Positions 8,964 through 15,663 of a DNA stretch of 45,100 nt are shown piece after piece. Numbering within the stretch: the first letter of the stretch is position 1; each line of letters opens with the position of its first letter. A program made the position numbers and the translations under genes. Below the pieces are notes generated by a model, which saw nothing but the letters and a program-made list of their open reading frames with translations, ran no database searches and was not told where the DNA came from. Source of the DNA: an uncultured Clostridia bacterium (GTDB lineage Bacteria; Bacillota; Clostridia; Christensenellales; Pumilibacteraceae); assembly GCA_947178255.1 (NCBI GenBank), contig CAMWXP010000012.1, forward strand, positions 1-45,100. The letters run 5' to 3'.

Positions 8964-9655
8964 ACTTAATAGCCGCAGCCCAAAAAGGTGACGACGCGGC
9001 GTGCGAGCAACTATTGTCCGCAAATTCGCCGCTTATAAAGTCGGTTATTCGCCGATACAAAAACAAATGCGTCGAGTACGACGATTTGTATCAGCTCGGC
9101 TGCGTAGGGTTTATAAAGGCGATTAAAAACTTTTCGTTCGAGTACGAGGTGCGCTTTTCCACTTATGCCGTGCCTATGATAGCGGGCGAGGTCAAGCGTT
9201 TTTTGCGTGATGACGGGCCGGTAAAGGTGTCGCGCGGCACAAAATCCGCCGCCATCAAGATTGCCAAATTTACCGAGTTGTACAAAAAAGAGCACGGGGA
9301 ATCGCCGACTATCGAAACAATCGCCAATGAGTTTGACATAGAAGCGTCGGAAGCGGTCTTTATTATGGATTCTTGTCATTATCCCGTTTCTATATACGAA
9401 AGCAGCGACGACAGCGGGCGAACGCTTATGGATAAGCTGCCTTCGTCCGAAAACGAGGAGGAAAAGCTTGACAAGATGATGCTCAAACAAATAATAAACG
9501 AGCTTTCTCCGCGCGACAAAAAGATTATTCTTTTGCGGTACTTTGCCGACAAAACGCAATCGGAGGTGGCGCGGGCGCTATCCGTATCGCAAGTTCAAAT
9601 ATCGAGGTTGGAAAGTAAGATACTCGGTAGAATTCGCTCACGCTACGGCGATTAA
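8942..9655 (+). CDS. sigF: Forespore sigma factor sigma-F
   Basis: 237-residue sigma-70 family factor, the first forespore-specific sigma factor. Region 2 shows YDDLYQLGCVGFIKAI and FSTYAVPMIAGEVKRFLRDD; region 3 follows KVSRGTKS; region 4 has the helix-turn-helix SEVARALSVSQVQISRLE. The start is TTG at 8942 inside spoIIAB, with AGAGG 7 bases before it. Length and the FLRDDG motif fit sigma-F rather than sigma-G, also given the operon. Unlike many spore-formers, spoVA genes do not follow at once; two unrelated genes intervene. Confidence 0.94.
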   Translation: MEKEETLNLIAAAQKGDDAACEQLLSANSPLIKSVIRRYKNKCVEYDDLYQLGCVGFIKAIKNFSFEYEVRFSTYAVPMIAGEVKRFLRDDGPVKVSRGTKSAAIKIAKFTELYKKEHGESPTIETIANEFDIEASEAVFIMDSCHYPVSIYESSDDSGRTLMDKLPSSENEEEKLDKMMLKQIINELSPRDKKIILLRYFADKTQSEVARALSVSQVQISRLESKILGRIRSRYGD

Positions 9656-9662
9656 TTATATA

Positions 9663-9691
9663 TTGACTTGTTATGCTGTGTTTGATATAAT
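9663..9691 (+). promoter_or_regulatory. Sigma-A promoter placing the start site on the AraC-type gene's ATG
   Basis: TTGACT (9663-9668), a 17-base spacer and a perfect TATAAT (9686-9691). The ATG at 9698 is 7 bases past the -10 box, where transcription should begin, so a leaderless mRNA is predicted. Confidence 0.7.
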
Positions 9692-9697
9692 ATTGAC

Positions 9698-10504
9698 ATG
9701 GCATTTTCTATTGACAGTATTTTTACTACGCGCACGGCGTTGCCTAAAAACGGCGGGATAGTCGAGATTGAACCGATGGCGGCGTTAAAGCCGTATGTGC
9801 GGTGCTTTTGGACGTGCGAACGCGATAAAGATAACAAAGTATCCCGAGTTATACCCGATTGCTGCGCTGATATAATTATAGACGTAGAAAATGACGGAGC
9901 GGGTTTTGTAGGTATGTGTTTGGACAGTTTTGCCGCTACTCACGCAAACGCTATTTTCGGCATACGGTTTTATGCTTGGGCGGTTCCGCAGTTTACTCGA
10001 ACGAATGCCGTAATATTATTTAATGCACTAATCAATCCTCAAAATATATTCAACAATTTTACCGAATTAAAAGACAGTATAATTGCGGCTAAAAACACTG
10101 TCGAGCGAGTGGAGTTGGCGCAGAGGTATCTTATAGGGTTGCTCGACAGCCGTTGCGACAGCGACGTTATGAACAGTTTATATGACATTGTCATTAACAA
10201 TGGTAATATATCGGTGAGCGATTTGTCGCGCGACATAGCGGTAAGTAAGCGCACGCTGGAACGAAAGTTTATGCAAAGCATAGGCGTTTCGCCCAAGACT
10301 ATTACGGAGGCAATAAGATACCAATTACTGTGGCAGGACTGCATAGACAACCGTTTTTGCGCCCTTGACAGCGTAGAAAAATTCGGATATTACGATCAAG
10401 CGCATATGTATAACGATTTTAAAAGATATCATGGAATAGGACTTGGCGAAGCGCGTCAAGAATACTACAATTTGTCGCGTTTTTACAATACTACTACATT
10501 ATAG
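9698..10504 (+). CDS. AraC family transcriptional regulator
   Basis: 268 residues. The N-terminal half (about 20-130) resembles the small ligand-binding domain found before AraC helix-turn-helix pairs; it shows LKPYVRCFWTCER and VIPDCCADIIID. The C-terminal domain (about 165-255) has the first helix-turn-helix near ISVSDLSRDIAVSKRTLERK and the AraC end FGYYDQAHMYNDFKRYHGI. Target and ligand are unknown; the next gene is the obvious candidate. There is no ribosome binding site before the ATG and the promoter's predicted start falls on it. An internal ATG at residue 27 would cut into the conserved domain. Confidence 0.85.
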   Translation: MAFSIDSIFTTRTALPKNGGIVEIEPMAALKPYVRCFWTCERDKDNKVSRVIPDCCADIIIDVENDGAGFVGMCLDSFAATHANAIFGIRFYAWAVPQFTRTNAVILFNALINPQNIFNNFTELKDSIIAAKNTVERVELAQRYLIGLLDSRCDSDVMNSLYDIVINNGNISVSDLSRDIAVSKRTLERKFMQSIGVSPKTITEAIRYQLLWQDCIDNRFCALDSVEKFGYYDQAHMYNDFKRYHGIGLGEARQEYYNLSRFYNTTTL

Positions 10505-10543
10505 TTCTGTATAATAATTTTAGATTTTCAGTAGAGGTATGTT

Positions 10544-11458
10544 ATGAATAACTGTGTTTTCAAAAAAGCAAGGGACTTTATATACCGTAATGCGCGTCCG
10601 CTCGATTTGGCGTTGTGGCGGTATCACTTTGATGGCGGTAGCAGAAAGGAGGTAATCGATGTTTTATCGTTCTATCAAAATGCCGACGGCGGATTCGGAC
10701 ACGCAATAGAACCCGATTTTTGGAATACCAATTCAACGCCGATATCTACTTGGAAAGCTATTTGTTTGTTGAAAGAAATAAGTATTGACGAAAACGAAGA
10801 CGTCATTAAGCGCATCTTGGCATATTTGGATAGCGGTAAAGACTTTGAGGGCGGTAAATGGTACAATTCTGTTAAAAGCAACAATGATTATCCTCATGCT
10901 ATATGGTGGGAGTTCCAAAACGAAAACGGCAATCCTAGCGACAACCCTACAATCAGCCTTGCCGGTTTTGCATTAAAATACGCAAGCAAAGATAGCGCAC
11001 TATATAAAAAGGCTATGGATATAGTAACTACGGCAGCAAAAGCGTTTATTGCCGTGCCAGTATGTGATATGCACGTTACGCCGTTGTATATGGAGCTTTA
11101 CGAATATTGTGCGTCTATTGACGGTTTTGATTTGTTTGATCTTGCTGCTTATAAAAAGGCATTGTTTACGGCGGTTAATAATACTGTTTGCACCGATACT
11201 GATAAATGGTTGAAAGAATACGTTTGCAAACCGTCAGTGTTTTATGACACGTCCAAGCTGATATTCGAAATATTGGATAATGAATTGTGCAATAAAGAGG
11301 GTGATATGTTGTTGAATGAACAGCTTGAAGACGGCTCATATGTAGTGCCATGGCTGTGGCATAACGATTATACCGAGTATTATATTGCAGCTAATTGGTG
11401 GAAATCTGACATACTAAGAAAAAATATGTTATACCTAAAAGACTTAAAATTAATATAG
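10544..11458 (+). CDS. Uncharacterised toroid-like protein (prenyltransferase/squalene cyclase-like repeats)
   Basis: 304 residues, no signal peptide or membrane segment. YQNADGGFGHAIEPD resembles the QW/DGGFG repeats of alpha/alpha-toroid proteins (terpene cyclases, protein prenyltransferases). QLEDGSYVVPWLW near the C-terminus looks like a second copy, with Trp-rich stretches between. No DxDD cyclase acid motif is seen, so an enzymatic cyclase is not supported. It lies 39 bases after the AraC-type gene and before a strong terminator, so the two probably form a unit. Function unknown. Confidence 0.75.
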   Translation: MNNCVFKKARDFIYRNARPLDLALWRYHFDGGSRKEVIDVLSFYQNADGGFGHAIEPDFWNTNSTPISTWKAICLLKEISIDENEDVIKRILAYLDSGKDFEGGKWYNSVKSNNDYPHAIWWEFQNENGNPSDNPTISLAGFALKYASKDSALYKKAMDIVTTAAKAFIAVPVCDMHVTPLYMELYEYCASIDGFDLFDLAAYKKALFTAVNNTVCTDTDKWLKEYVCKPSVFYDTSKLIFEILDNELCNKEGDMLLNEQLEDGSYVVPWLWHNDYTEYYIAANWWKSDILRKNMLYLKDLKLI

Positions 11459-11470
11459 AGTAGAAAAATC

Positions 11471-11496
11471 GGAGTAGCATTTGCTACTCCTTTTTT
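11471..11496 (+). terminator. Intrinsic terminator after the toroid-like gene
   Basis: GGAGTAGC (11471-11478) pairs perfectly with GCTACTCC (11483-11490), 4-base loop, followed by TTTTTT. It separates the AraC/toroid pair from the spoVA genes. Confidence 0.93.
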
Positions 11497-11514
11497 GTGC
11501 GATTTATTACGTTA

Positions 11515-11545
11515 TGAATAATCTTTTAGTCCTTTCGGCAAATTA
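11515..11545 (+). promoter_or_regulatory. Candidate sigma-G (forespore) promoter for spoVA
   Basis: TGAATAA (11515-11521), a 17-base spacer and CAAATTA (11539-11545) resemble the sigma-G consensus (TGxATAA, CATxxTA). The spoVA operon of Bacillus is sigma-G dependent, which supports the reading. The predicted start is near 11551, the ATG of the small ORF. Confidence 0.5.
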
Positions 11546-11550
11546 CTAAT

Positions 11551-11649
11551 ATGAGAAATCAAAACGAACAAATCGGCGAGGGGCTTATTTCCGTTACCGA
11601 GCGCGAGCAGTGGGCGCGGCAAAGCATAACTCCCGAAAAACACAGGTAG
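11551..11649 (+). CDS. Small 32-residue ORF upstream of spoVAC
   Basis: ATG at 11551, TAG at 11647-11649. The peptide starts MRNQNEQIGEG and contains SVTEREQWARQ. Codons such as GAG, CGC, CAG and GCG match neighbouring real genes. There is no ribosome binding site, but the candidate sigma-G start site falls on the ATG. Its stop overlaps the spoVAC ribosome binding site (AGGTAGG, 11644-11650), which would couple the two. No family recognised; an untranslated leader is the alternative. Confidence 0.4.
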   Translation: MRNQNEQIGEGLISVTEREQWARQSITPEKHR

Positions 11650-11658
11650 GTATCAAAT

Positions 11659-12129
11659 ATGGCTGAAAGCACAAACGCGGTAAAAGCGCGTAACGACAGA
11701 TACAACAAGTTTGTGGAAACGGTCACGCCCAAGACAAACATGGTTAAGGCGCTGTTTCACAGCTTTGTCGTAGGCGGGATTACGTGCATGATTGGTCAAG
11801 GCATAGGCGATATAGTTAAAGCGATATCGCCGTCTATGCCTGTTGATATGGTTAGCAATATCACGTCCATGGTATTGGTTACGGTTGCAATATTGCTTAC
11901 CGGGCTTGGAGTGTTCGACGTTATTGCGCGGCAGGGCGGTGCGGGATCGTTCTTGCCTATTACGGGCTTTGCTAACGCAATGGCGAGCGCGTCTATGGAG
12001 TTTAAAACGGAAGGCTTGATATTCGGAACAAGCGTTAAGCTGTTTTCAGTCGTCGGTCCGGTCGTGGTAAACGGTATTGTTTGGTCGACCGTGGCAGGCT
12101 TGCTCAATCTTTGGATTATGGGGATGTAG
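11659..12129 (+). CDS. spoVAC: Stage V sporulation protein AC
   Basis: 156-residue membrane protein of the SpoVA channel that moves Ca-dipicolinic acid into the spore and releases it at germination; SpoVAC itself is linked to mechanosensitive opening. Seen: VTPKTNMVKALFHSFVVGGI near the start, GQGIGD, and hydrophobic segments near residues 30-50, 70-95 and 130-155. AGGTAGG precedes the ATG by 8 bases. It is the first of spoVAC-spoVAD-spoVAE; spoVAA and spoVAB are not nearby. Confidence 0.94.
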   Translation: MAESTNAVKARNDRYNKFVETVTPKTNMVKALFHSFVVGGITCMIGQGIGDIVKAISPSMPVDMVSNITSMVLVTVAILLTGLGVFDVIARQGGAGSFLPITGFANAMASASMEFKTEGLIFGTSVKLFSVVGPVVVNGIVWSTVAGLLNLWIMGM

Positions 12130-12130
12130 T

Positions 12131-13228
12131 ATGATTAAGCACAGCGAACCTGTATCTATGACAAGCAGTAACGTAGACGAATTACCTTCGCCTACGGGAT
12201 TTAGCAAGCGTCCGCGCGTTATGCGCTTTTACAACACTCCGCGCATAATAGGGCGAATGAGCGTAGTCGGCGAAAAGGAAAGTAAGGGACCTGTCGGCAA
12301 GTATTTTCATAAGTGCGAGACCGACGATAAAATGGGCGAAAAGACGTTTGAGCGCGCTGAAATAAGAATGTTCGACACGGCAGTGCGAGGCGCTGTGCGC
12401 GACGCTCGACTGAAAATCGACGATATAGACGTTATGATTTCGGGCGACTTGCTCAATCAAATGACGACGTCCAGCTACGCCGCGCGCGATATAGGCGTAC
12501 CGCACATAGGCATATACGGCGCATGTTCGACAATGACCGAAGGGCTTATGTTGTCTGCAACGCTCGTGGATGCGGGATACTTTTCCAACGTCGTGTGTGC
12601 GGCGTCCAGCCACTTTGCCACGGCGGAGCGACAGTTCAGGTACCCTTTGGAATACGGCTGCCAGCGCCCGCCGTACGCGCAGTGGACTGTTACTGGTGCC
12701 GGTGCGTCGGTCGTGTCAAAGAACACTAAAGAAACACAAAGGTTCCCTAAAATCGTTAGGGCAATCCCTGGGCTTATTACATATTACGGCGTAAAAGATC
12801 TTAACAATATGGGCGCGGCTATGGCGCCCGCAGCTATGGATACAATGTTCACGCTATTAACGCAGTCGGGATTTAACTCGGACGACTTCGATATGATTGT
12901 AACGGGTGACTTGGGTAAGCTCGGTTCGGATATTTTGCGCCAGTTAATGCTCGACCGCGGAATAAAGCTCGGTCAAAACTATATCGACTGCGGCAATATA
13001 ATTTACGACGTCAATCAAAAGTGCTATCAGGGTGGCAGCGGTTGCGCTTGTTCGGCAACAATATTCAATTCGTTTATTATGGAAAAACTGTTGAGCGGCG
13101 AGTACAAAAGGATAGCGTATTTGGCTACAGGGGCGCTTATGAGCAGTCAAAGCTGTTATCAGGGCGAAACAATACCATGCATATCGCATGCAGTAGTTGT
13201 GGAAAGTCCGTTTTTGGGGGAGAAATAA
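12131..13228 (+). CDS. spoVAD: Stage V sporulation protein AD
   Basis: 365-residue SpoVAD, a thiolase-fold protein of the spore inner membrane that binds dipicolinic acid. Motifs: ISGDLLNQMTTSSYAARDIG, YGACSTMTEG, SSHFATAERQFRYPLEYG, VTGAGASVV, MAPAAMDT, GGSGCACSATIFNS and the end IPCISHAVVVE. It is about 27 residues longer than the 338-residue Bacillus protein, with the extra at the N-terminus. The ATG at 12131 is one base after the spoVAC stop, behind a GGGGATG stretch. Confidence 0.95.
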   Translation: MIKHSEPVSMTSSNVDELPSPTGFSKRPRVMRFYNTPRIIGRMSVVGEKESKGPVGKYFHKCETDDKMGEKTFERAEIRMFDTAVRGAVRDARLKIDDIDVMISGDLLNQMTTSSYAARDIGVPHIGIYGACSTMTEGLMLSATLVDAGYFSNVVCAASSHFATAERQFRYPLEYGCQRPPYAQWTVTGAGASVVSKNTKETQRFPKIVRAIPGLITYYGVKDLNNMGAAMAPAAMDTMFTLLTQSGFNSDDFDMIVTGDLGKLGSDILRQLMLDRGIKLGQNYIDCGNIIYDVNQKCYQGGSGCACSATIFNSFIMEKLLSGEYKRIAYLATGALMSSQSCYQGETIPCISHAVVVESPFLGEK

Positions 13229-13230
13229 TT

Positions 13231-13605
13231 ATGGGTGTTTGGCAACAAATCGGAACGTATGCAATAGTTTTCGGCGTGGGCGGCGCATTGTGCGCAATAG
13301 CGGAGCTGTTGATTGTAAGGACTAAGCTCACGCCTGCGCGCATACTCGTTATATTTTTGATTGTCGGTATAATCCTCGAAGGCGTCGGCGTATACGATTA
13401 TATATTTAAGGTCTGTCAAGCAGGAATAAGCGTGCCCATAGTGGGATTCGGTGCAGCTCTTGCCAAGGGGTCGATAGAAACGGCAAAGCAATTCGGTTTT
13501 GTGGGCGCGTTTGCGGGCGGACTCATTCGCACGGCGTACGGCGTAGGCGTTGCGATTGTAATGAGCTATATAGTAACGTTACTGTTCAGTGCAAAAGCAA
13601 AATAG
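13231..13605 (+). CDS. spoVAE: Stage V sporulation protein AE
   Basis: 124-residue membrane protein of the SpoVA complex (SpoVAEb type). Hydrophobic segments cover about 8-28, 38-58, 65-85 and 98-120; GLIRTAYGVGVAIVMSYIV marks the C-terminus. GGGGGAG at 13216-13222 supports the ATG at 13231, two bases after the spoVAD stop. An in-frame extension upstream overlaps spoVAD and is not used. It ends the spoVA cluster. Confidence 0.93.
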   Translation: MGVWQQIGTYAIVFGVGGALCAIAELLIVRTKLTPARILVIFLIVGIILEGVGVYDYIFKVCQAGISVPIVGFGAALAKGSIETAKQFGFVGAFAGGLIRTAYGVGVAIVMSYIVTLLFSAKAK

Positions 13606-13658
13606 TATCTCGACATAACTAAGTATCAAACAAGCAGCATTTTGCATATATATTATTT

Positions 13659-14336
13659 GTGAAAAAATGTTGCAAAGTGGTAAAGCGAAAGCGCAACAAA
13701 CGAAAGATATTGTTTGTTGTGCTTTTGATTATAAGCGCGATTATCGCGGCGATTGTTGCTTTTATAAAGTACAACGTAACGCCGATGATACTTGCGTTGT
13801 CCGAGGAGCGTGTGCGATCGCTCACCGCCGATGCCGTAAGCATGGCGGTGATAGACGTTATGTCGCAAAACAACGACGTTGATTATTTGGAAATCACTCG
13901 CGACGATAAGCAAAACATAAAAAGCGTGAGTGTAAACAGTAAGACTGTGACAGTCCTTGCAGAACAAGTCGCGCTGACGGCGCAACAGTATATAACGGAC
14001 GTAGGCAGCGACGGCATTAAAATTCCATTGGGCTCGCTAAGCGGATTGGCCATGCTTACAGGCGTCGGGCCGGATATAAATATGCGTGTATACCTTGTCG
14101 GTTCTACATATTCGGAAATGACGTCGGTTTTCATCGCGGCTGGTATCAATCAAACGCTTCATAGGCTGTACTTTACTATCTACGGTAATATTGCCGTAGC
14201 CGTTCCCGGCATTCCCTCAACGATTAGGGTGTCGGCGCAAGTGCTTATGGGCGAAACACTTATAGTAGGGGAAGTGCCGCCTACGTATTTGCAGTCCACC
14301 ACTGTCGGCGATATGCTGGATTTGGCGGTAAAATAG
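13659..14336 (+). CDS. yunB: Sporulation protein YunB
   Basis: 225 residues: a basic N-terminus (about 1-17), one membrane helix (about 18-38) and an extracytoplasmic domain. YunB is a mother-cell sporulation protein of unclear function. Family-like features: an N-terminal region bearing VTPMILALSEERVRSLTADAV, SVNSKTVTVLAEQVALTAQQ, IPLGSLSGL and a C-terminus with VAVPGIPSTIRV. The start is taken as GTG at 13659 and has no ribosome binding site; CATATAT at 13645-13651 could be a sporulation -10 box that places the start site on it. Length fits the family. Confidence 0.85.
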   Translation: MKKCCKVVKRKRNKRKILFVVLLIISAIIAAIVAFIKYNVTPMILALSEERVRSLTADAVSMAVIDVMSQNNDVDYLEITRDDKQNIKSVSVNSKTVTVLAEQVALTAQQYITDVGSDGIKIPLGSLSGLAMLTGVGPDINMRVYLVGSTYSEMTSVFIAAGINQTLHRLYFTIYGNIAVAVPGIPSTIRVSAQVLMGETLIVGEVPPTYLQSTTVGDMLDLAVK

Positions 14337-14358
14337 TTAAAATTATTGTCAAAAATGA

Positions 14359-14387
14359 TTGCGCACGATTACAAGTTGTGGTATACT
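14359..14387 (+). promoter_or_regulatory. Promoter of pheS-pheT (extended -10)
   Basis: TTGCGC (14359-14364), a 17-base spacer and TATACT (14382-14387) preceded by TGG, an extended -10. The weak -35 is offset by this. The predicted start near 14394 begins the T-box leader. Confidence 0.6.
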
Positions 14388-14393
14388 TGTTAC

Positions 14394-14611
14394 ATAAGAT
14401 GCGTTAGAGTGCGGCATAAGAGTAGCGCAAACAACAGAGAGTCGTCCATGGCTGAAAGACGACGCGCGTTAGGGATATTCACCGTACAAGCACCGTTACC
14501 GAAATTACAGTAAGCGACGGCGTAGGTTGCGTTATAACCTAATGAGTTACAAATTCGGGTGGTACCGCGTTTATAACGCCCCGTGTTGCATTTATGCACG
14601 CGGGGATTTTT
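14394..14611 (+). promoter_or_regulatory. T-box leader, tRNA-Phe responsive
   Basis: The conserved T-box GGGTGGTACCGCG is at 14557-14569. Its TGGT would pair with an ACCA tRNA end, that is discriminator A, as expected for tRNA-Phe. A plausible specifier codon TTC lies at 14478-14480. The terminator stem (14579-14605, CCCCG with CGGGG, inner GCA/TGC) is followed by ATTTTT at 14606-14611. Uncharged tRNA-Phe should stabilise the antiterminator and let RNA polymerase reach pheS. Confidence 0.9.
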
Positions 14612-14634
14612 GTTGAAAATATTTTGGAGGGCAT

Positions 14635-15654
14635 ATGAATCTTAAAGAAATACGTGACGAAGCATTAAAAAAGCTGGAAAGTCCCGATGTCAAATCCGAA
14701 CGTGATTTGGCCGAGTTAAAGACTTATCTTTTCGGCAAGTCGGGCGTGCTTACCGGGCTTATGAAGGGTCTTAAAGACCTTCCGCCCGAGCAAAAGCCGC
14801 AAGCCGGTAAGGAAATTAACGATTTGCGCGTAGAGCTTATGGCATTGTGCGAGCAAAAGGAAAAAGATCTTCACCGTCTTGCTATCGAACAGGCGATAAA
14901 CTCGCAGACGTTGGATTTGTCAATCGACAGACCCGACCATGCTATCGGCTGTGCGCATCCGTTAAATCAAGTTCGTCGTCGGCTTACCGATTACTTTGTC
15001 GGCAACGGCTATATTGTGTACGACAGTCCCGAGATAGAAACCGATTACTATAATTTTCAGGCGCTCAACGTTCCGCCGGATCATCCCGCGCGCGATATGC
15101 AGGACACGTTTTTTATAAACGACAATATTCTTTTGCGCACGCAAACGTCCGCAGGGCAAGTGCGCTTGATGGAAAAGTACAAGCCGCCGCTCAAAATGAT
15201 TTGCCCGGGTAGGGTGTTCCGCAACGACGACGACTCCACTCATTCTCCGGTATTCCACCAAATGGAAGGACTTGTGGTAGACAAAAACGTCACGCTTTGC
15301 GACCTTAAAGGCGCGCTTGACGGCTTTGCTAAGTTCATTTTCGGCGAGCAAACGCAAATACGGTTCAGACCGAGTTATTTCCCGTTTACCGAGCCGAGCG
15401 TTGAGGTAGACGTTTCGTGCTTTAACTGCCATGGCAGCGGTTGCAGAGTGTGCAAAAACACCGGCTGGATAGAGATTTTAGGCGCCGGTATGGTCAACCG
15501 CAAGGTGCTTGCTAACTGCGGCATAGACCCCGACGAGTATCACGGATTCGCCTTTGGTGTGGGACTCGATCGTATAACGATGATACTTTGCGCTATCAAC
15601 GATATAAAGTTGATATGGGATAACGACGTGCGTTTTCTGCACATGTTCAAGTAG
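14635..15654 (+). CDS. pheS: Phenylalanine-tRNA ligase alpha subunit
   Basis: 339-residue class II synthetase subunit holding the catalytic site; with PheT it forms the (alpha-beta)2 enzyme. N-terminal helical tRNA-binding region (about 1-90), then motif 2 FRNDDDSTHSPVFHQ and motif 3 FAFGVGLDRITMI near the end. The HQMEGLVVDKN segment and the Cys-rich loop CFNCHGSGCRVC match bacterial PheS. GGAGG at 14626-14630 supports the ATG. Expression is under the T-box upstream; pheT follows after 9 bases. Confidence 0.97.
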   Translation: MNLKEIRDEALKKLESPDVKSERDLAELKTYLFGKSGVLTGLMKGLKDLPPEQKPQAGKEINDLRVELMALCEQKEKDLHRLAIEQAINSQTLDLSIDRPDHAIGCAHPLNQVRRRLTDYFVGNGYIVYDSPEIETDYYNFQALNVPPDHPARDMQDTFFINDNILLRTQTSAGQVRLMEKYKPPLKMICPGRVFRNDDDSTHSPVFHQMEGLVVDKNVTLCDLKGALDGFAKFIFGEQTQIRFRPSYFPFTEPSVEVDVSCFNCHGSGCRVCKNTGWIEILGAGMVNRKVLANCGIDPDEYHGFAFGVGLDRITMILCAINDIKLIWDNDVRFLHMFK

Positions 15655-15663
15655 GAGGATAAT

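Noticed and set aside
9776..9778. Internal ATG (residue 27) as true start of the AraC-type gene
   Set aside because: It would remove part of the conserved N-terminal domain and has no ribosome binding site either.
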